DNA of 64,000 nt from Charina bottae (lineage: Eukaryota; Chordata; Lepidosauria; Squamata; Charinaidae): NCBI GenBank assembly GCA_023362775.1, contig JALMGJ010000026.1, forward strand, positions 1,715,501-1,779,500. The letters run 5' to 3'. The notes under the pieces were generated by a model, which had not been told where the DNA came from, did no database searches, and worked only from the letters and a program-made list of their open reading frames with translations. Numbering within the stretch: the first letter of the stretch is position 1; each line of letters starts with the position of its first letter. Shown here one piece after another: positions 41,243-52,674 of this stretch. The position numbers and the translations under genes were made by a program.

Positions 41243-43520
41243 TGTTGTTCAGTCGTTTAGTCGTGTCCGACTCTTCGTGACCTCATGGACCATAGCACGC
41301 CAGGCCTTCCTGTCCTCCACTGTCTCCCGGAGTTTACTAAAATTCATGTTCATTACATCGGTGATGCTATCTAACCATCTCATCCTCTGCCATCCCCTTC
41401 TCCTTTTGCCTTCAGTCTTTCCCAGCATCAGGGTCTTTTCCAGTGAGTCCTCTCTTCACATTAGGTGGCCAAAGTATTTGAGCTTCAGCTTCAGCATCTG
41501 TCCTTCCAATGAGCAGTCAGGGTTGATTTCCTTTAGGATTGACTGGTTTGACCTCCTTGCAGTCCAAGGGACTCTCAAGAGTCTTCTCCAGAACCACAGT
41601 TCGAAAGCATCCATTCTTCGGCGCTCAGCCTTCCTTATGGTCCAACTCTCACAGCCATACATTACTACTGGAAAAACCATAGCTTTAACTATACGGATAT
41701 TTGTCGGCAAGGTGATGTCTCTGCTTTTTAATATGCGTCTAGGTTTGCCATAGCTTTCCTCCCAAGGAGCAAGCGTCTTTTAATTTCATGGCTGCAGTCA
41801 CTGTCTGCGGTGATCTTGGAGCCCAAGAAAATAAAATCTGTCACTGCTTCCATTTCCTCCCCTTCTATTTGCCAGGAAGTGATGGGACCAGATGCCATGA
41901 TCTGGGTTTTTTTAATGTTGAGTTTCAAGCCAGCTCTTGCACTCTCTCCTTTCACCCTCATCAAGAGGCTCTTTAGTTCCTCTTCACTTTCTGCCATTAG
42001 GGTGGTATCGTCTGCATATCTGAGGTTGTTGATATTTCTCCCGGGAATCTTAACTCCGGCTTGTGATTCATCCAGCCCGGCATTTCTCATGATGTACTCT
42101 GCATATAAGTTAAATAAGCAGGGTGATAATATACAGCCTTGTCGTACTCCTTTCCCAATTTTGAACCAGTCGGTTGTTCCATGTCCGGTTCTAACTGTTG
42201 CTTCTTGACCCGCATACAGGTTTCTCAGGAGACAGGTAAGGTGGTCTGGTACTCCCATCTCTTTAAGACTTTCCCACAGTTTGTTGTGATCCACACAGTC
42301 AAAGGCTTTAGCGTAGTCAATGAAGCAGAAGTAGATGTTTTTCTGGAACTCTCTTGCTTTTTCCATGATCCAGCGAATGTTGGCAATCTGATCTCTAGTT
42401 CCTCTGCCTCTTCGAAACCCAGCTTGCACTTCTGGTAGTTCTCAGTTCACATACTGCTGAAGCCTAGCTTGTAGGATTTTGAGCATAACCTTGCTAGCAT
42501 GTGAAATGAGCGCAATTGTACGGTAGTTTGAGCATTCTTTGGCATTGCCTTTCTTTGGAATTGGAACGTAAACTGACCTTTTCCAATCCTGTGGCCACTG
42601 TTGAGTTTTCCAAATTTGTTGGCATATTGAGTGCAGCACTTTAACAGCATCATCTTTTAGGATTTTAAATAGCTCAGCTGGGATACTGTCTTCTCCGCTA
42701 GCTTTGTTGTTAGTAATGCTTCCTAAGGCCCACTTGACTTCACTCTCTAGGATGTCCGGCTCAAGGTCAGTGACCACACCATCGTATTTATCAGGGATAT
42801 TAAGATCTTTCTTGTATAGTTCTTCTGTGTATTCTTGCCACCTCTTCTTAATCTCTTCTGCTTCTGTTAGGTCCCTGCCTTTTTTGTCCTTTATCATGCC
42901 CATCTTTGCACAAAACGTTCCCTTGATATCTCCGATTTTCTTGAAGAGATCTCTAGTCTTCCCCATTCTATTGTTTTCCTCGATTTCTTTGCATTGTTCA
43001 TTTAAGAAGGCCTTCTTATCTCTCCTTGCTATTCTCTGGAATTCTGCATTCAGTTGTTTATATCTTTCCCTTGCCTTTTGCTTCCCTTCTTTCCTCAGCT
43101 ATTTGTAAATAGACTGACTTCATCAGTCAGCCACTTTGCTTTCTTGCATTTCTTTTTCTTTGGGATGGTTTTAGTTGCTGCCTCCTGTACAATGTTACGA
43201 ACCTCCATCCATAGTTCGTCAGGCACTCTGTCTACCAGATCTAATCCTTTAAATCTATTCCTCACCTCCACTGTATATTCATAAGGGATATGATTTAGGT
43301 CATACCTGATTGGTCTAGTGGTTTTCTCTACGTTCTTCAATTTAAGCCTAAATTTTGCGATAAGAAGCTCATGATCTGAGCCACAGTCAGCTCCAGGTCT
43401 TGTTTTTGCTGATTGTATAGAGCTTCTCCATCTTTGGCTGCAAAGTATATAATCAATCTGATTTCGTGATCACTTTATGTTTTATATTTTATGTTTTATA
43501 TACATTTTATATCACTTTAT
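41243..43520 (-). mobile_element. RTE-BovB LINE (subfamily 2), 2.3 kb
   Basis: The 11-bp TSD AGCTCAACTAT lies at 41232-41242 and 43521-43531. On the minus strand it encodes LTEAEEIKKRWQEYTEELY, KASGEDSIPAELFKILKD, HASKVMLKILQARLQQYVN, CFIDYAKAFDCVDHNKLW (motif A), GKGVRQGCILSPCLFNLYAE (motif B), YADDTTLMAESEEELKSL (motif C) and CESWTIRKAERRRMDAFELW. The longest frame (41728-42429) is interrupted only by stops at either end. The endonuclease is mostly missing. Closer in wording to ruminant-type BovB than the other copies here. The 3' end carries GAGTCGGACACGACT (minus strand, 41259-41273). Confidence 0.93.
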
Positions 43521-43558
43521 AGCTCAACTATAGGGAAGGCCTATATTTGCAAGTAGAG

Positions 43559-43678
43559 CAGTGTTTCTCAGCCTTGGCCACTTGAAGATGAGTGGACTTC
43601 AACTCCCAGAATTCCCCAGCCAGCATTCTGGGAGTTGAAGTCTACCCATCTTCAAGTGGCCAAGGTTGAGGGACACTG
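43559..43678. mobile_element. Snap-back MITE (in duplicated block)
   Basis: CAGTGTTTCTCAGCC to GAGGGACACTG. Its duplicate is at 48612-48731. Confidence 0.8.
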
Positions 43679-44158
43679 GCTTAACCTGTTATTTGTTTGC
43701 TCCATCCTCTGGATGCTGTTTCGATGCAGATGCCCTGAGTCTGGAAACTTAATTTCCCTGGGGCAAAGTGTTACCCTAGGCACCATGTTATGTACCCCTG
43801 ATCTTGGCCAATCAGCTGCCAATCAGATTCCCTCATCCGTGAGCCTTGCATTGGATTTGCCAAGTTCTTGGAACGGCAAATGCGGGGGAAATTGGTCTTG
43901 CTGCCTTGTGATGATGGAGGCTGGCCAATTCAGAGTCACCAAGTGCAGTCTATTTCTATCTGCTGAATCAGACATTTTGCAGGATAAAAACCCACTTCCT
44001 GTGCTCAATTTTCTTTCAGTTCCCACAAGGTCTGCTTCCCCCAGAAGGTTGTGGGGCAACAGCCTATGACTCCAGCTGTGAGTCACCCCCCACCGCCAAA
44101 GAAATTGCTGCACAACACTTTAAAAATAACCTGCCTCTCTTGCAACAAACATCTAGAG
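43679..44158. other. Unassigned sequence
   Basis: Nothing recognised. Confidence 0.35.
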
Positions 44159-44293
44159 CAGTGTTTCTCATCCTTGGCAGCTTGAAGATGGGTAGACTTC
44201 AACTCCCAGAATTCCCCAGCCAGCCATGTTGGCTGGGGAATTCTGGGAGTTGAAGTCCACCCATCTTCAAGCTGCCAAGGATGAGAAACCCTG
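44159..44293. mobile_element. Snap-back MITE
   Basis: Full palindrome; octamers ATCTAGAG (44151-44158) and ATCTAGTG (44294-44301) match 7 of 8. Confidence 0.85.
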
Positions 44294-45015
44294 ATCTAGT
44301 GACATCCTTAAGGCAGGCATTTAAACATGCATATTGTTGTGATTATCATTTGAAGAAAGCAAGCCAAATTATGAAAGAGATGAGTTAATTTGGGCAAGGC
44401 CTTCTTTTTATTTTTTTTCAGCAATACTGAAAATTACACACCTCTTTTTTTGGGGGAAGGGGAATATCTCTGCCCCCCTTCAAAACTGAGGAGTCTTTAC
44501 CTTCTCCTTTTGGCTGAGCCCTTTACAAAGGAACAGAGAATAAATTATTGTAGCATGTTTCAAAACTGTCCACTAAACCCTTTTTATTTTTTAAGTTTTT
44601 TTTTTTTAAAAAAAATAATTTTTTAAGGTTTATTTTTTGTGCTGAATTGAATTGAGCAAGATTTCTGCCCTGGGAAGGCCTGGCATTTGAAGAATCAACG
44701 GAACCACAGGTCCTAGCACCGGAGAAACTCCACAAGGAAGTGAAACTTGAATCAGATTGGTTTTAATCCAGATTGAATCCAGAGTGTTCCCAAAGGGGCA
44801 CAGGGCAGCCTTCTCAACCCAGCCCAGCCTAAATTACAGCTCGGTCAGATTGGCAGAAGGTGGCAGCAAGTTTTTATCCAAAAGCTTGGAAAGAGTTCCA
44901 TCAATGAAAGAGAATATGGAGGATGTCGTGAGGAGATGAACACGTTGAGCCCAGATTTAAAGGTGCAGAATGGGTTCCCTCAGCCGCAGGAGCCTGCCCG
45001 GGGGTCAAAAGCTGA
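44294..45015. other. Unassigned sequence
   Basis: Nothing recognised besides T-rich and A-rich runs at 44580-44625. Confidence 0.35.
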
Positions 45016-45846
45016 TGTTTTATTTTATTTTTTTATTATTAAATTTCTATGACCGCCCATCTCCCCCTCGAGGAGGGACTCTGGGCGGTTCACAGCCATA
45101 ACAATATCACTAAAATACAGTAAAAACACAATAAACTACAAATACAATAAATATAAATTTAAATCAAAACCAAGTGGCAGGTGGTTCGCACAGTGACGCT
45201 GAACATATTTAAAATATTTGGGGCGGCTCTAAAAAATCAGCCATCCCCAGGTTTGACTGCTTTCCTTTTTGCCCCAGGCGAGATCACAGAGCCAGGTTTT
45301 CAATTTTTTTCTGAAGTCCAGGAGTGAAGGAATCTGTCTTATCTCTGGGGGAAGGATGTTCCATAGGGCAGGTGCCGCTGCAGAGAAGGCTCGCCTCCTA
45401 GACCCCTCTAGATGGAATTCTTTCATAGAGGGGGTCCGCAGCATGCCCTCTCTGCAAGGTCAGGTGGGACGGGACGCTGTAATGGGGATGAGGCGGTCCC
45501 TCAGATAACCTGGGCCCGTGCCATGTAGGGCTTTAAAGGTAATGACCAACACCTTGAATTGGACCCGGAAGCAAAGTGGCACCCAATGCAGCTCACGGAG
45601 CAGAGGTGTTACATGTGTCGATCTTGGTACACTTAAAACTGCCCGTGCGGCCGCATTCTGTACCAGCTGTAGCTTCCGGATATTCTTCAAGGGTAGCCCC
45701 ATGTAGAGTGCATTACAGTAATCTATATGGGAGACAACCAGGGCATGAGTGACCATTCGAAGGGCCTCTCGGTCCAGGAAAGGGCATAACTGGCGCACAA
45801 CACGAAGTTGAGAGAATGTTAGCAGCTCAGCGGTGGAATCCACCAA
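45016..45846 (-). pseudogene. L2 LINE C-terminus and 3' UTR
   Basis: On the minus strand: SHIDYCNALYMGLPLKNIRK, LQLVQNAAARAVLSVPRSTH, ELHWVPLCFRVQFKVLVITF, HGTGPGYLRDRL, then, after a frame break, RRRAFSAAAPALWNILPPEI and FRKKLKTWLCDLA. These are the hallmark L2 C-terminal motifs. The 3' UTR ends with the CTGGGCGGTTCAC region and a TTTATT-type tract. Confidence 0.87.
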
Positions 45847-45884
45847 AACGTTCCCAGTTTTCCACCCAGTCGGCTCTGGATAGC

Positions 45885-46165
45885 ATTTTATTTTTATTTA
45901 TTTATTTATAGTGATATTTATACCCCGCCTATCCCCTCCCTAATGGAGGACTCTAGGCGGCTTACATTCATATATATACAATTCAAATTATACAATTCAC
46001 CAAATTCAATTATACAATTCACCGCGCGTGAAGGGAGGGGGGTGACTCTACTAGGCTCCGGACTACAATTCCCAGGATGCCTTGAGCCGGCTGCTGACGT
46101 CCTGTAGCTGTCACATCCGGGTCCGTCGTCACCACTGCCATTCGATCTTCCTCCAATCATTGCTG
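45885..46165 (-). repeat. L2-type tail joined to a ZNF143-motif segment (copy 2)
   Basis: Same arrangement as 40085-40420. Contains GACTACAATTCCCAGGATGC (46061-46080), a close match to the ZNF143/STAF site, beside GGCTGCTGACGTCC. Confidence 0.6.
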
Positions 46166-46210
46166 AGGATCTGTCAGCTGCCCATTGATCGTGGGCCTGA
46201 TCTTTTAGGG

Positions 46211-46341
46211 CAGTGTTTCTCAAACTTGGCCACTTGAAGACATGTGGACTTCAACTCCACATTCAAAACAGCTTTGCTGGCTGGGGAATTCTGGGAGTTG
46301 AAGTCCACATGTCTCAAAGCAGCCAAGTTTGAGAAACACTG
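46211..46341. mobile_element. Snap-back MITE
   Basis: CAGTGTTTCTCAAAC to GAGAAACACTG; octamers TTTTAGGG and ATTTAGGG match 7 of 8. Confidence 0.85.
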
Positions 46342-47164
46342 ATTTAGGGGCTCAAAAAAAAATCTGAAATGACTCACCAGCATGTGAAAGGGCTTTCTTT
46401 TATGAATATAACATCTTTTTGATAAATAGTAAGCCGTGTTGCCCTCCAGCCACAGGGAGATTTATTTTGCACAGCCAAATTGGGCTGTAGCTAGTGTAGG
46501 AATTCTGGGATGGTAGTACCAGAACTCCACGCAGCTTCTTATTAGTATGTAGCAGAGTAGAAGCATTCCCATAAACTTGCACAAGGCTTAATCAGTTCAA
46601 AACACAAAATAAACACACTTCACACGTTAATGTAAAGTTACATAAAAAAAAGTTTACAATTTTATTGTAACTCACAATTCCTTAGTAGAAATGGTCCATG
46701 CGTGCGAGCAATTGGTTCTGACGTGACCCACATGCTTCCAATGCAGCCCACCTGGATGGAAGTATGATCAACGTGAGGCAGCAGCCATGGCTGCCATGCT
46801 CCTTGGTAGGAGATCCAAGCAGAAAGGGAAAGAGAAGGGAACAGGAAACAGGAAACCGGGATTCAGCCCCTCCCACACACAGCAAGTGAGATCAGGTTAC
46901 AGCAGAGGCTGTCTGTGTGTGAGACGTGCTTGGTTGAAACCCGATCTCTAACAGCTAGCAATATTTTCAGGAGGAAGACCAGAAAGGCCCTTTTAGGCAC
47001 AGCAGCTGGTTCGAAACAGAAAGCCATGGAAAATAAGGGGGGACGCAAACCTAAGAGTGAAGTCCTGCAGTGGGTTCCATGGTGGTCGGAGCCCCCCATC
47101 TGCTCTCCCCCATGTCCAACTTTGCAACAGGAACCATGTGGCTATGCAGCTACCAGTGACCACA
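46342..47164. other. Unassigned sequence
   Basis: A 99-codon plus frame (46915-47214) has no recognised domain. Confidence 0.35.
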
Positions 47165-47555
47165 TGTCCCTTATTATAAAGGACAGTCCTTTATTTCAGA
47201 AGACCATCCTTTAGATTGATTTATGTATTTTTCAAACACTCGGCTTTGCCCTTTATTTCAGTCGCTTCCCTTTTCCCGTGCCAACGGTACCCCTTTAACG
47301 CAGTCTTTCCCACTTGGGTGAAAACTATGGAAATCGAGTTGTCTTTTTAAAATAAATGTGCAGGGACAATTTTTGATATTTGTATTAGAATCGTGCATTT
47401 TGGTGAGGGGTTCCTTGATTTGGCTCTGGACTTTTCCTGGGTAAAGCAAAGTTGTAAACAATTACATTTTTTCCCCCTTACAGTATGTACCTCTTCCAGA
47501 TCTGTCCCCTTTTCAGGTCTGTCCTGTATTTTTTCCAAGAAGATGTGGCCACTGT
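47165..47555 (+). repeat. Repeat Y, uninterrupted copy
   Basis: Parallels 28617-28900 plus 29975-30062. Starts around CCCTTATTATAAAGGACAG and ends near CCAAGAAGATGTGGCCAC. It shows the state before the CR1 and BovB insertions in the other copy. Confidence 0.65.
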
Positions 47556-47783
47556 ACATATAACTGAAGATGTTCCCGTTTAGTAAGCATGTTAGAGCCT
47601 TGTTTACTCTGCCTGCTTTTCTGCCTCCCTGAAATGATTGCTTAATTGACTCTTTGCGGTCTGGCTTCTCCTCAACTGCAAGAACATTGTAATCTAGCGA
47701 GGAGAACAAAATATTTGCTTAGCTTTCTCCAAAGGCCAAAGGTTTTTAACCAGCTGCTCCTTTCTCTTTTCATTTCCCTAGAT

Positions 47784-48412
47784 CGGGGTTTCTCAACCAG
47801 GGTCCCGGGTTCCGCGAGAGGTCACCAGGGGTTCCCTGGGAGATCACGATTTATTTAAAAAATCATTTCCAATTCAGGCAACTTCGCCTTAAAGAGGTAC
47901 GGTTCCTTCTTTATTTTAGTTTAAGTACACTGTTAATACATATAGACAGGCCTACCCACGAAACAAGTGGCTCAGCGGGTAAGACGCCAGGCTTGTCGAT
48001 CAGAAGATCGCAAGTTGGGAGGTTCGAATCCCTAGTCCCGCGTGACGGAGGGAGCTCCCGCACTCGCCCCAGCTCTTGCCAACCTAGCAATTCGAAAGCA
48101 TGCAAATGCAAGTAGATGAATAGGTACCACTTCGGTGGGAAGGAAACAGCGTTCCGCGCGTGTCATGTGGCCACATGACCGTGGAAGCGTCTTCGGACAA
48201 CGCTGGCTCTTCGGCTAACAAACGGAGATGAGCACCGGCCCCTAGAGTCGGACACGACTGTGCAGGAGAAACCTTTACCTTTTTTACCCATGGAACAAAT
48301 GTAATAATTTTGTAACTTCTGCCTTATATTTGAGCCTGAATGTGCAGGGGTTCCCCAAAGCCTGGAAAATATTTCAAGGGTTCCTCCAGGGTCAAAAGGT
48401 TGACAAAAGCTG
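47784..48412 (+). mobile_element. hAT-type element X (copy 2), split by a SINE
   Basis: Begins CGGGGTTTCTCAACCAGGG. Flanks CCCTAGAT (47776-47783) and CCCTAGAA (48413-48420) match 7 of 8. Copy 1 (4769-5038) is uninterrupted. Confidence 0.75.
47966..48286 (+). mobile_element. tRNA-derived SINE (family 2) nested in element X
   Basis: Starts at GTGGCTCAGCGGG and ends with an ACCTTTACC tail. Near-identical flanks ACCCACGAAACAA and ACCCATGGAACAA are the target duplication. Copy 1 of element X has this site once. Confidence 0.88.
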
Positions 48413-48611
48413 CCCTAGAAGTTACAGCACTGACACTCACTCCTTTGAAGAGCTGTCCCAGAAAGGTTCAGAAAAGGCTGGAAAAACCAGGTGGATCTTG
48501 AAATGCCCACGTAAATATAAACTTGCACTTTTTCTAAACTATGGGATCCTGCATTTGCTTAACTTCCACTATGTGCCTTAATAAGAATATGCCTATTTCA
48601 CATGCATAGTA

Positions 48612-48882
48612 CAATGTTTCTCAGCCTTGGCCACTTGAAGATGGGTGGACTTCAACTCCCAGAATGCTGGCTGGGGAATTCTGGGAGTTGAAGTCCACTC
48701 ATCTTCAAGTGGCCAAGGCTGAGAAACACTGCTCTACTTGCAAATATGGGCCTTCCCATATTGAGCTGATATGTTCTCCACCCATCCTTGATCCAGAAGA
48801 AAACTAGACCAGCTGCAGTTGGCCGTTCCTGCTGATTGTCCTGCCCTTATTCTGACTTGCTGCCGGATGGTGGTGTCCTGAC
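48612..48882. repeat. Duplicated block, inverted copy 2 (no BovB)
   Basis: Reverse complement of 41116-41242 plus 43521-43678. The MITE occupies 48612-48731. Where copy 1 has BovB, this copy reads CCCATATTGAGCTGATATG. Confidence 0.85.
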
Positions 48883-49405
48883 TTGAAGTGGAATAAGCAA
48901 ATCCATTGGCTAAACCCGCAGGCTTTGCTGCCTTCTCCATTTCTGAGCGTCCCTGGCCAGCGGGAAACCACTTGCCAACCACAATCTGCTGCGATCGCTG
49001 GAGGGTTTTGACAGCAGGCTTAGCCGTCTCCTAAAACTAGCATTTCCCAAACCCACCAGGCAGCTGAGCCGCAGGGAGATGCTTCCACCTTGTCCGACCG
49101 CTTCCCAGCTCAGCTGTTTGTGGCTGCAGGGAGTTTCCACAGAACAGCAGCTGGATGCCTGTCCTGCTTCTTCCTCCTGGCAGATATGAGGGAATGCCCT
49201 TGGGAGACAGGAGGAAGACCCATTGCCTAGGCTGCGGCTCTTCCTCCTGTCTCCCGAGGTCATTCCCACATACCATCGCACAGCACAGGAGTGCGCCCAA
49301 CACCCCAGCATCCGATCTTGGCAGAGACAGAGATTTCCTTCCTGCCTTAAACATGGATCTCCATTGCACAAAACTTGCAGAACTTTACGGCATTCCTTGG
49401 TGCTA
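48883..49405. other. Unassigned sequence
   Basis: Frames on both strands overlap with no domain; CTTCCTCCTGTCTCC and its near inverse (around 49170-49260) give local self-complementarity. Confidence 0.35.
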
Positions 49406-49746
49406 CAGGTAGTTCTCACTTAACAATCATTCGTTCAGTGATGGTTCGGACTTATGACGGTGCTGGAAAAAATGACTTACAACCGGTCCTCACACTTAGG
49501 GCTGTCGCAGCATCCCGTGGTCCCGTGATTGCCATTTTTGACGTCCTGGCCAGCTTCTGGCAAGCAAAGTCAATGGGGAACCGCAAGGTTCGCTTAATGA
49601 CCATGTGGTTCGCTTAACGCCCGCAGTGATTCACTTAATGACTGCCGCAAAAAGGTCGTAAAATCGGGTCAGATTTGCTTAATGACCGCTTCGCTTAGCA
49701 ACAGAAATTCCAGTCCCAAATGTGGTCGTTAAGTGAGGACTACCTG
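49406..49746. mobile_element. Tigger/mariner-type MITE (copy C)
   Basis: TA-CAGGTAGTTCTCACTTAAC to GTGAGGACTACCTG-TA. Same family as copy A. Confidence 0.85.
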
Positions 49747-50153
49747 TAATTCCTTTCTTTCTCTTTTGAGAGGTCTTAGCCAGAGAGGGGAACCATGCAG
49801 GACAAGGCATGGGCAGGAAAATCAGACTAACTAACAAAGCTTTTGGAGGTGCTGTTTTTGAACGCAAGCCTGCAAGGGACGGGCAAGCTCACACAACAGG
49901 GCAAGCCAGCATCCAACCGTTTGGCTGTGGGTCAACCTTCCATCAGTTGCAGCTAAATATGGTGTGGTGTGAACCTAGCTAAGTCAGCACACTATGCTTC
50001 ACGCATAATTGCTGAAATATTCTGAGTTTCAGGATTTGTTTTTCCATTAATTGTAAATCGGTTCTGGTTTATGTGTCTTAGTGTATAAAATCATGGTTTG
50101 GAGATTTTGAGAAACTAAACTTTCAAGACTTTGGTAGACACCAGAATACTTTA
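49747..50153. other. Unassigned sequence
   Basis: Nothing recognised. Confidence 0.35.
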
Positions 50154-50551
50154 CAGGTAGTCCTCGACTTACGACCACAATAGGGACCAGAACTTCGATC
50201 ACTAAGCAATGCAGTTGTTAAGTGAGGCATCACGTGACCATGCCCGATTTTATGACATTTTTGCTGCATCGTTAAGCAAATCACCATGGTCGTTAAGCGA
50301 ATCTGGCTTCCCCCATTGATTTTGCTTGTCAGAAGCTGACTGGGAAGATCACAAACGGTCATCACGTGACACCAGGACGCCGGAACCATCGTAAATACAT
50401 GCCAGTTGCCAAGCACCTGAATTTTGATCACGTGACTGCGAGGATGCTGTGACGGTCGTAAGTGCGAGGACCAGTCGTGAGTCACTCTTTTCAGTGCTAT
50501 CGTAACATCAAACGGTCGCTAAACGAATGGTCGTAAGTCGAGGACTACCTG
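50154..50551. mobile_element. Tigger/mariner-type MITE (copy D)
   Basis: TA-CAGGTAGTCCTCGACTTACG to TCGAGGACTACCTG-TA. The ends are the best preserved of the set. Confidence 0.87.
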
Positions 50552-51255
50552 TACATACTTTGGAGAATATTTCAGACTACTTCAAATAGTTTGGAGAACC
50601 ACTCTCCAAATCTCTGAAGAGCAATTAGTCATTCGGCTCATGAATGTGTGTTTGTGCGCGTGCCTGTGTCTGTGAAAAGGAAAAAATAATGCTTTTCATA
50701 TGCACTGAACTAGAGTAAAACTAAAACGATGGGTAGGTCATTGGAATGTGCCATAGGTAACCCACCCCACCCCGGCTGCTGCCTTTGCAAGGCCCTCCGG
50801 TTTTGCAGCATCGACCAGAGAGGGAAATTCCGGCAGGTGGGCACGTGACAGCGCCAGTTCTGCACACTTGAAGGGGTTTGAAGTGCACTAGTTTGCCCTG
50901 TGCGTTTCCTGCCCACGGAAGTTCTTTTGCAGCATTTGGTGTGACAGCAGGACCAACCGCAACTGCACACACTCAAGCTGCAGCCTGGATGTGACAATCG
51001 CTACGGTGTTGCTGCTTCCCTTGGTCTTTGGAGCGTGTGAGTGTTCGGGTCTCTGGGGTGCGAGGTGGAAGAGATCTATGGGCTCAGAAACCTGCCGGCT
51101 TCACGCCCATTTCCTCAACCTGGATCCCCCCAAATGTGGGTCTTTGCCACCCGCCACCTCGATTCAATCCAATCAGATTTCTTATATAACTTTTATATAA
51201 CTTTATGGCTTTGCTCTTTTCTTATTTCCTTTCTTTTTCTTCTCTCTTCATCCTA
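50552..51255. other. Unassigned sequence
   Basis: Nothing recognised; short frames have no domain. Confidence 0.35.
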
Positions 51256-51264
51256 AATATTAGT

Positions 51265-51513
51265 TTTGTTTATTCGTTCAGTCGTTTCCGACTCTTCGTG
51301 ACTTCATGGACCAGTCCACGCCAGAGCCCTCTGTCGGCCGTCACCATCCCCAGCTCCCCCATGGTCGAGTCCGTCACCTCCAGAATACCATCCATCCATC
51401 TTGCCCTTGGTCGGCCCCTCTTCCTTTTGCCTTCCACTTTCCCTAGCATCAGCTTCTTCTCCAGGGTATCCTGTCTTCTCATTATGTGGCCAAAGTACTT
51501 CAGTTTTGCCTTT
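51265..51513 (-). mobile_element. RTE-BovB 3' fragment (subfamily 1)
   Basis: About 249 bp: minus-strand frame MRRQDTLEKKLMLGKVEGKR ... VTKSRKRLNE and the CGAATAAACAAAA end. A 9-bp direct repeat AATATTAGT (51256-51264 and 51514-51522) flanks it, with slight overlap to BovB sequence. Confidence 0.88.
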
Positions 51514-51743
51514 AATATTAGTACTTGTTGGTTTTTACCTTTCTTTTTAAAATTTTAATAAAGTTATTTTTTTAAAAATGCAATCGGGTCTTCAAGTTCT
51601 GATCCCCATTTTTCTGTTTTTCTTGCTAGATTTCTCTCTATCCTTTAACTACTACAATGTTCCAGCTCTTGTGTTTGCAGAACATCCTGCCCTGTTTTCC
51701 TGCCATTATATGGGAAATAAACTTTCCCACATCCTGTCTAAAG

Positions 51744-51864
51744 CAGTGTTTCTCAACCTTGGCCACTTTAAGAAGGGTGGACTTCAACTCCCAGCATGGC
51801 TGGCTGGGGAATTCTGGGAGTTGAAGTCCACCCATCTTAAAGTGGCCAAGGTTGAGAAACCCTG
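51744..51864. mobile_element. Snap-back MITE
   Basis: CAGTGTTTCTCAACCTTGG to GAGAAACCCTG, central part shortened. Confidence 0.82.
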
Positions 51865-52000
51865 GGCTACAGTGATTAATGACTCGGTTCCTTCTCTCGA
51901 AGCATCCTGCATGCATTGGCTAGGCGTGAGCCTTCTGTACATGACCAGAGGTCCACTATCTATTCTGCTTATTTCTTTTTTGGCTCTCAAATCTGCAATG

Positions 52001-52212
52001 TGAGACAGTTTGGTGTTGTGGTAAAGGCACCAGGCTAGGAACTGGGAGACGGTGAGTTCTAGTCCCACCTTGGGCACGAAGCCAGATGGGTGACCTTGGG
52101 CCAGTCACTCTCTCTCAGCCCTAGGAAGGAGGCAATGGCAAACCCCTTCCGAAAAACCTTGCCAAGAAAACTGCAGGGATTTGTCCAGGCAGTCTCCGAG
52201 AATCGGACACGA
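52001..52212 (+). mobile_element. Sauria-type SINE
   Basis: GACAGTTTGGTGTTGTGG head, GTGAGTTCTAGTCCC B-box-like, GGTGACCTTGGGCCAGTCAC body and GAGAATCGGACACGATTGG tail. Confidence 0.85.
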
Positions 52213-52674
52213 TTGGATGGAATATATATAATCCATTCAATCCAAGCCCCTGGAAATGTTCTCTCCCTGTGCAAAATGGAGCTTGAGGACAAGATGCTGG
52301 AGATGTCGTCCTGGGTGCTGGTTTCTGTGAGGGGGAGAGGGGGAAGCTCCCCCAGGTGTGAATTCGGGTGCTGGCCCAAGGTCTCAGCTTTGCCCCAACA
52401 GCCTCCTCAGCAAACAGGTCTGTCCTCAGCACCAAGTTCTGGTCATTTCATCTCACCTCTGGCAAAGGGGGATTAAGCCAGCCTCCATCGGACGTCTGTT
52501 CCCGCTGCCCTCGAGCTAGAGCCAGTGACGGTTGAAGTCTGATCCATTTGGAGGGCACCAAGACGAAAAGGAACTTCTTGGCCTTTGAAAGCAGATGGTT
52601 CCTCTGGTTCTTCTCTAATCTGGACAACAATTCCCATCATGTGTGCACCGCCCAGAGGCACAAGCGTGAGATGG
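52213..52674. other. Unassigned, ending in a LINE-type tail
   Basis: The last bases (CACCGCCCAGAGGCAC, GAGATGGGTGGCTATATAAA) are an L2-like 3' end that leads into the AT repeat. The rest is unassigned. Confidence 0.4.

Larger units (their letters stand above)
41116..43678. repeat. Duplicated block, copy 1 (contains BovB)
   Basis: Sequence from CAGGACACCACCATCTGG through GGATGGGTGGAGAACAT, AGCTCAA, GGGAAGG and CAAGTAGAGCAGTGTTTC plus a MITE is repeated inverted at 48612-48882. In the latter the BovB (41243-43520) is absent. Confidence 0.85.
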
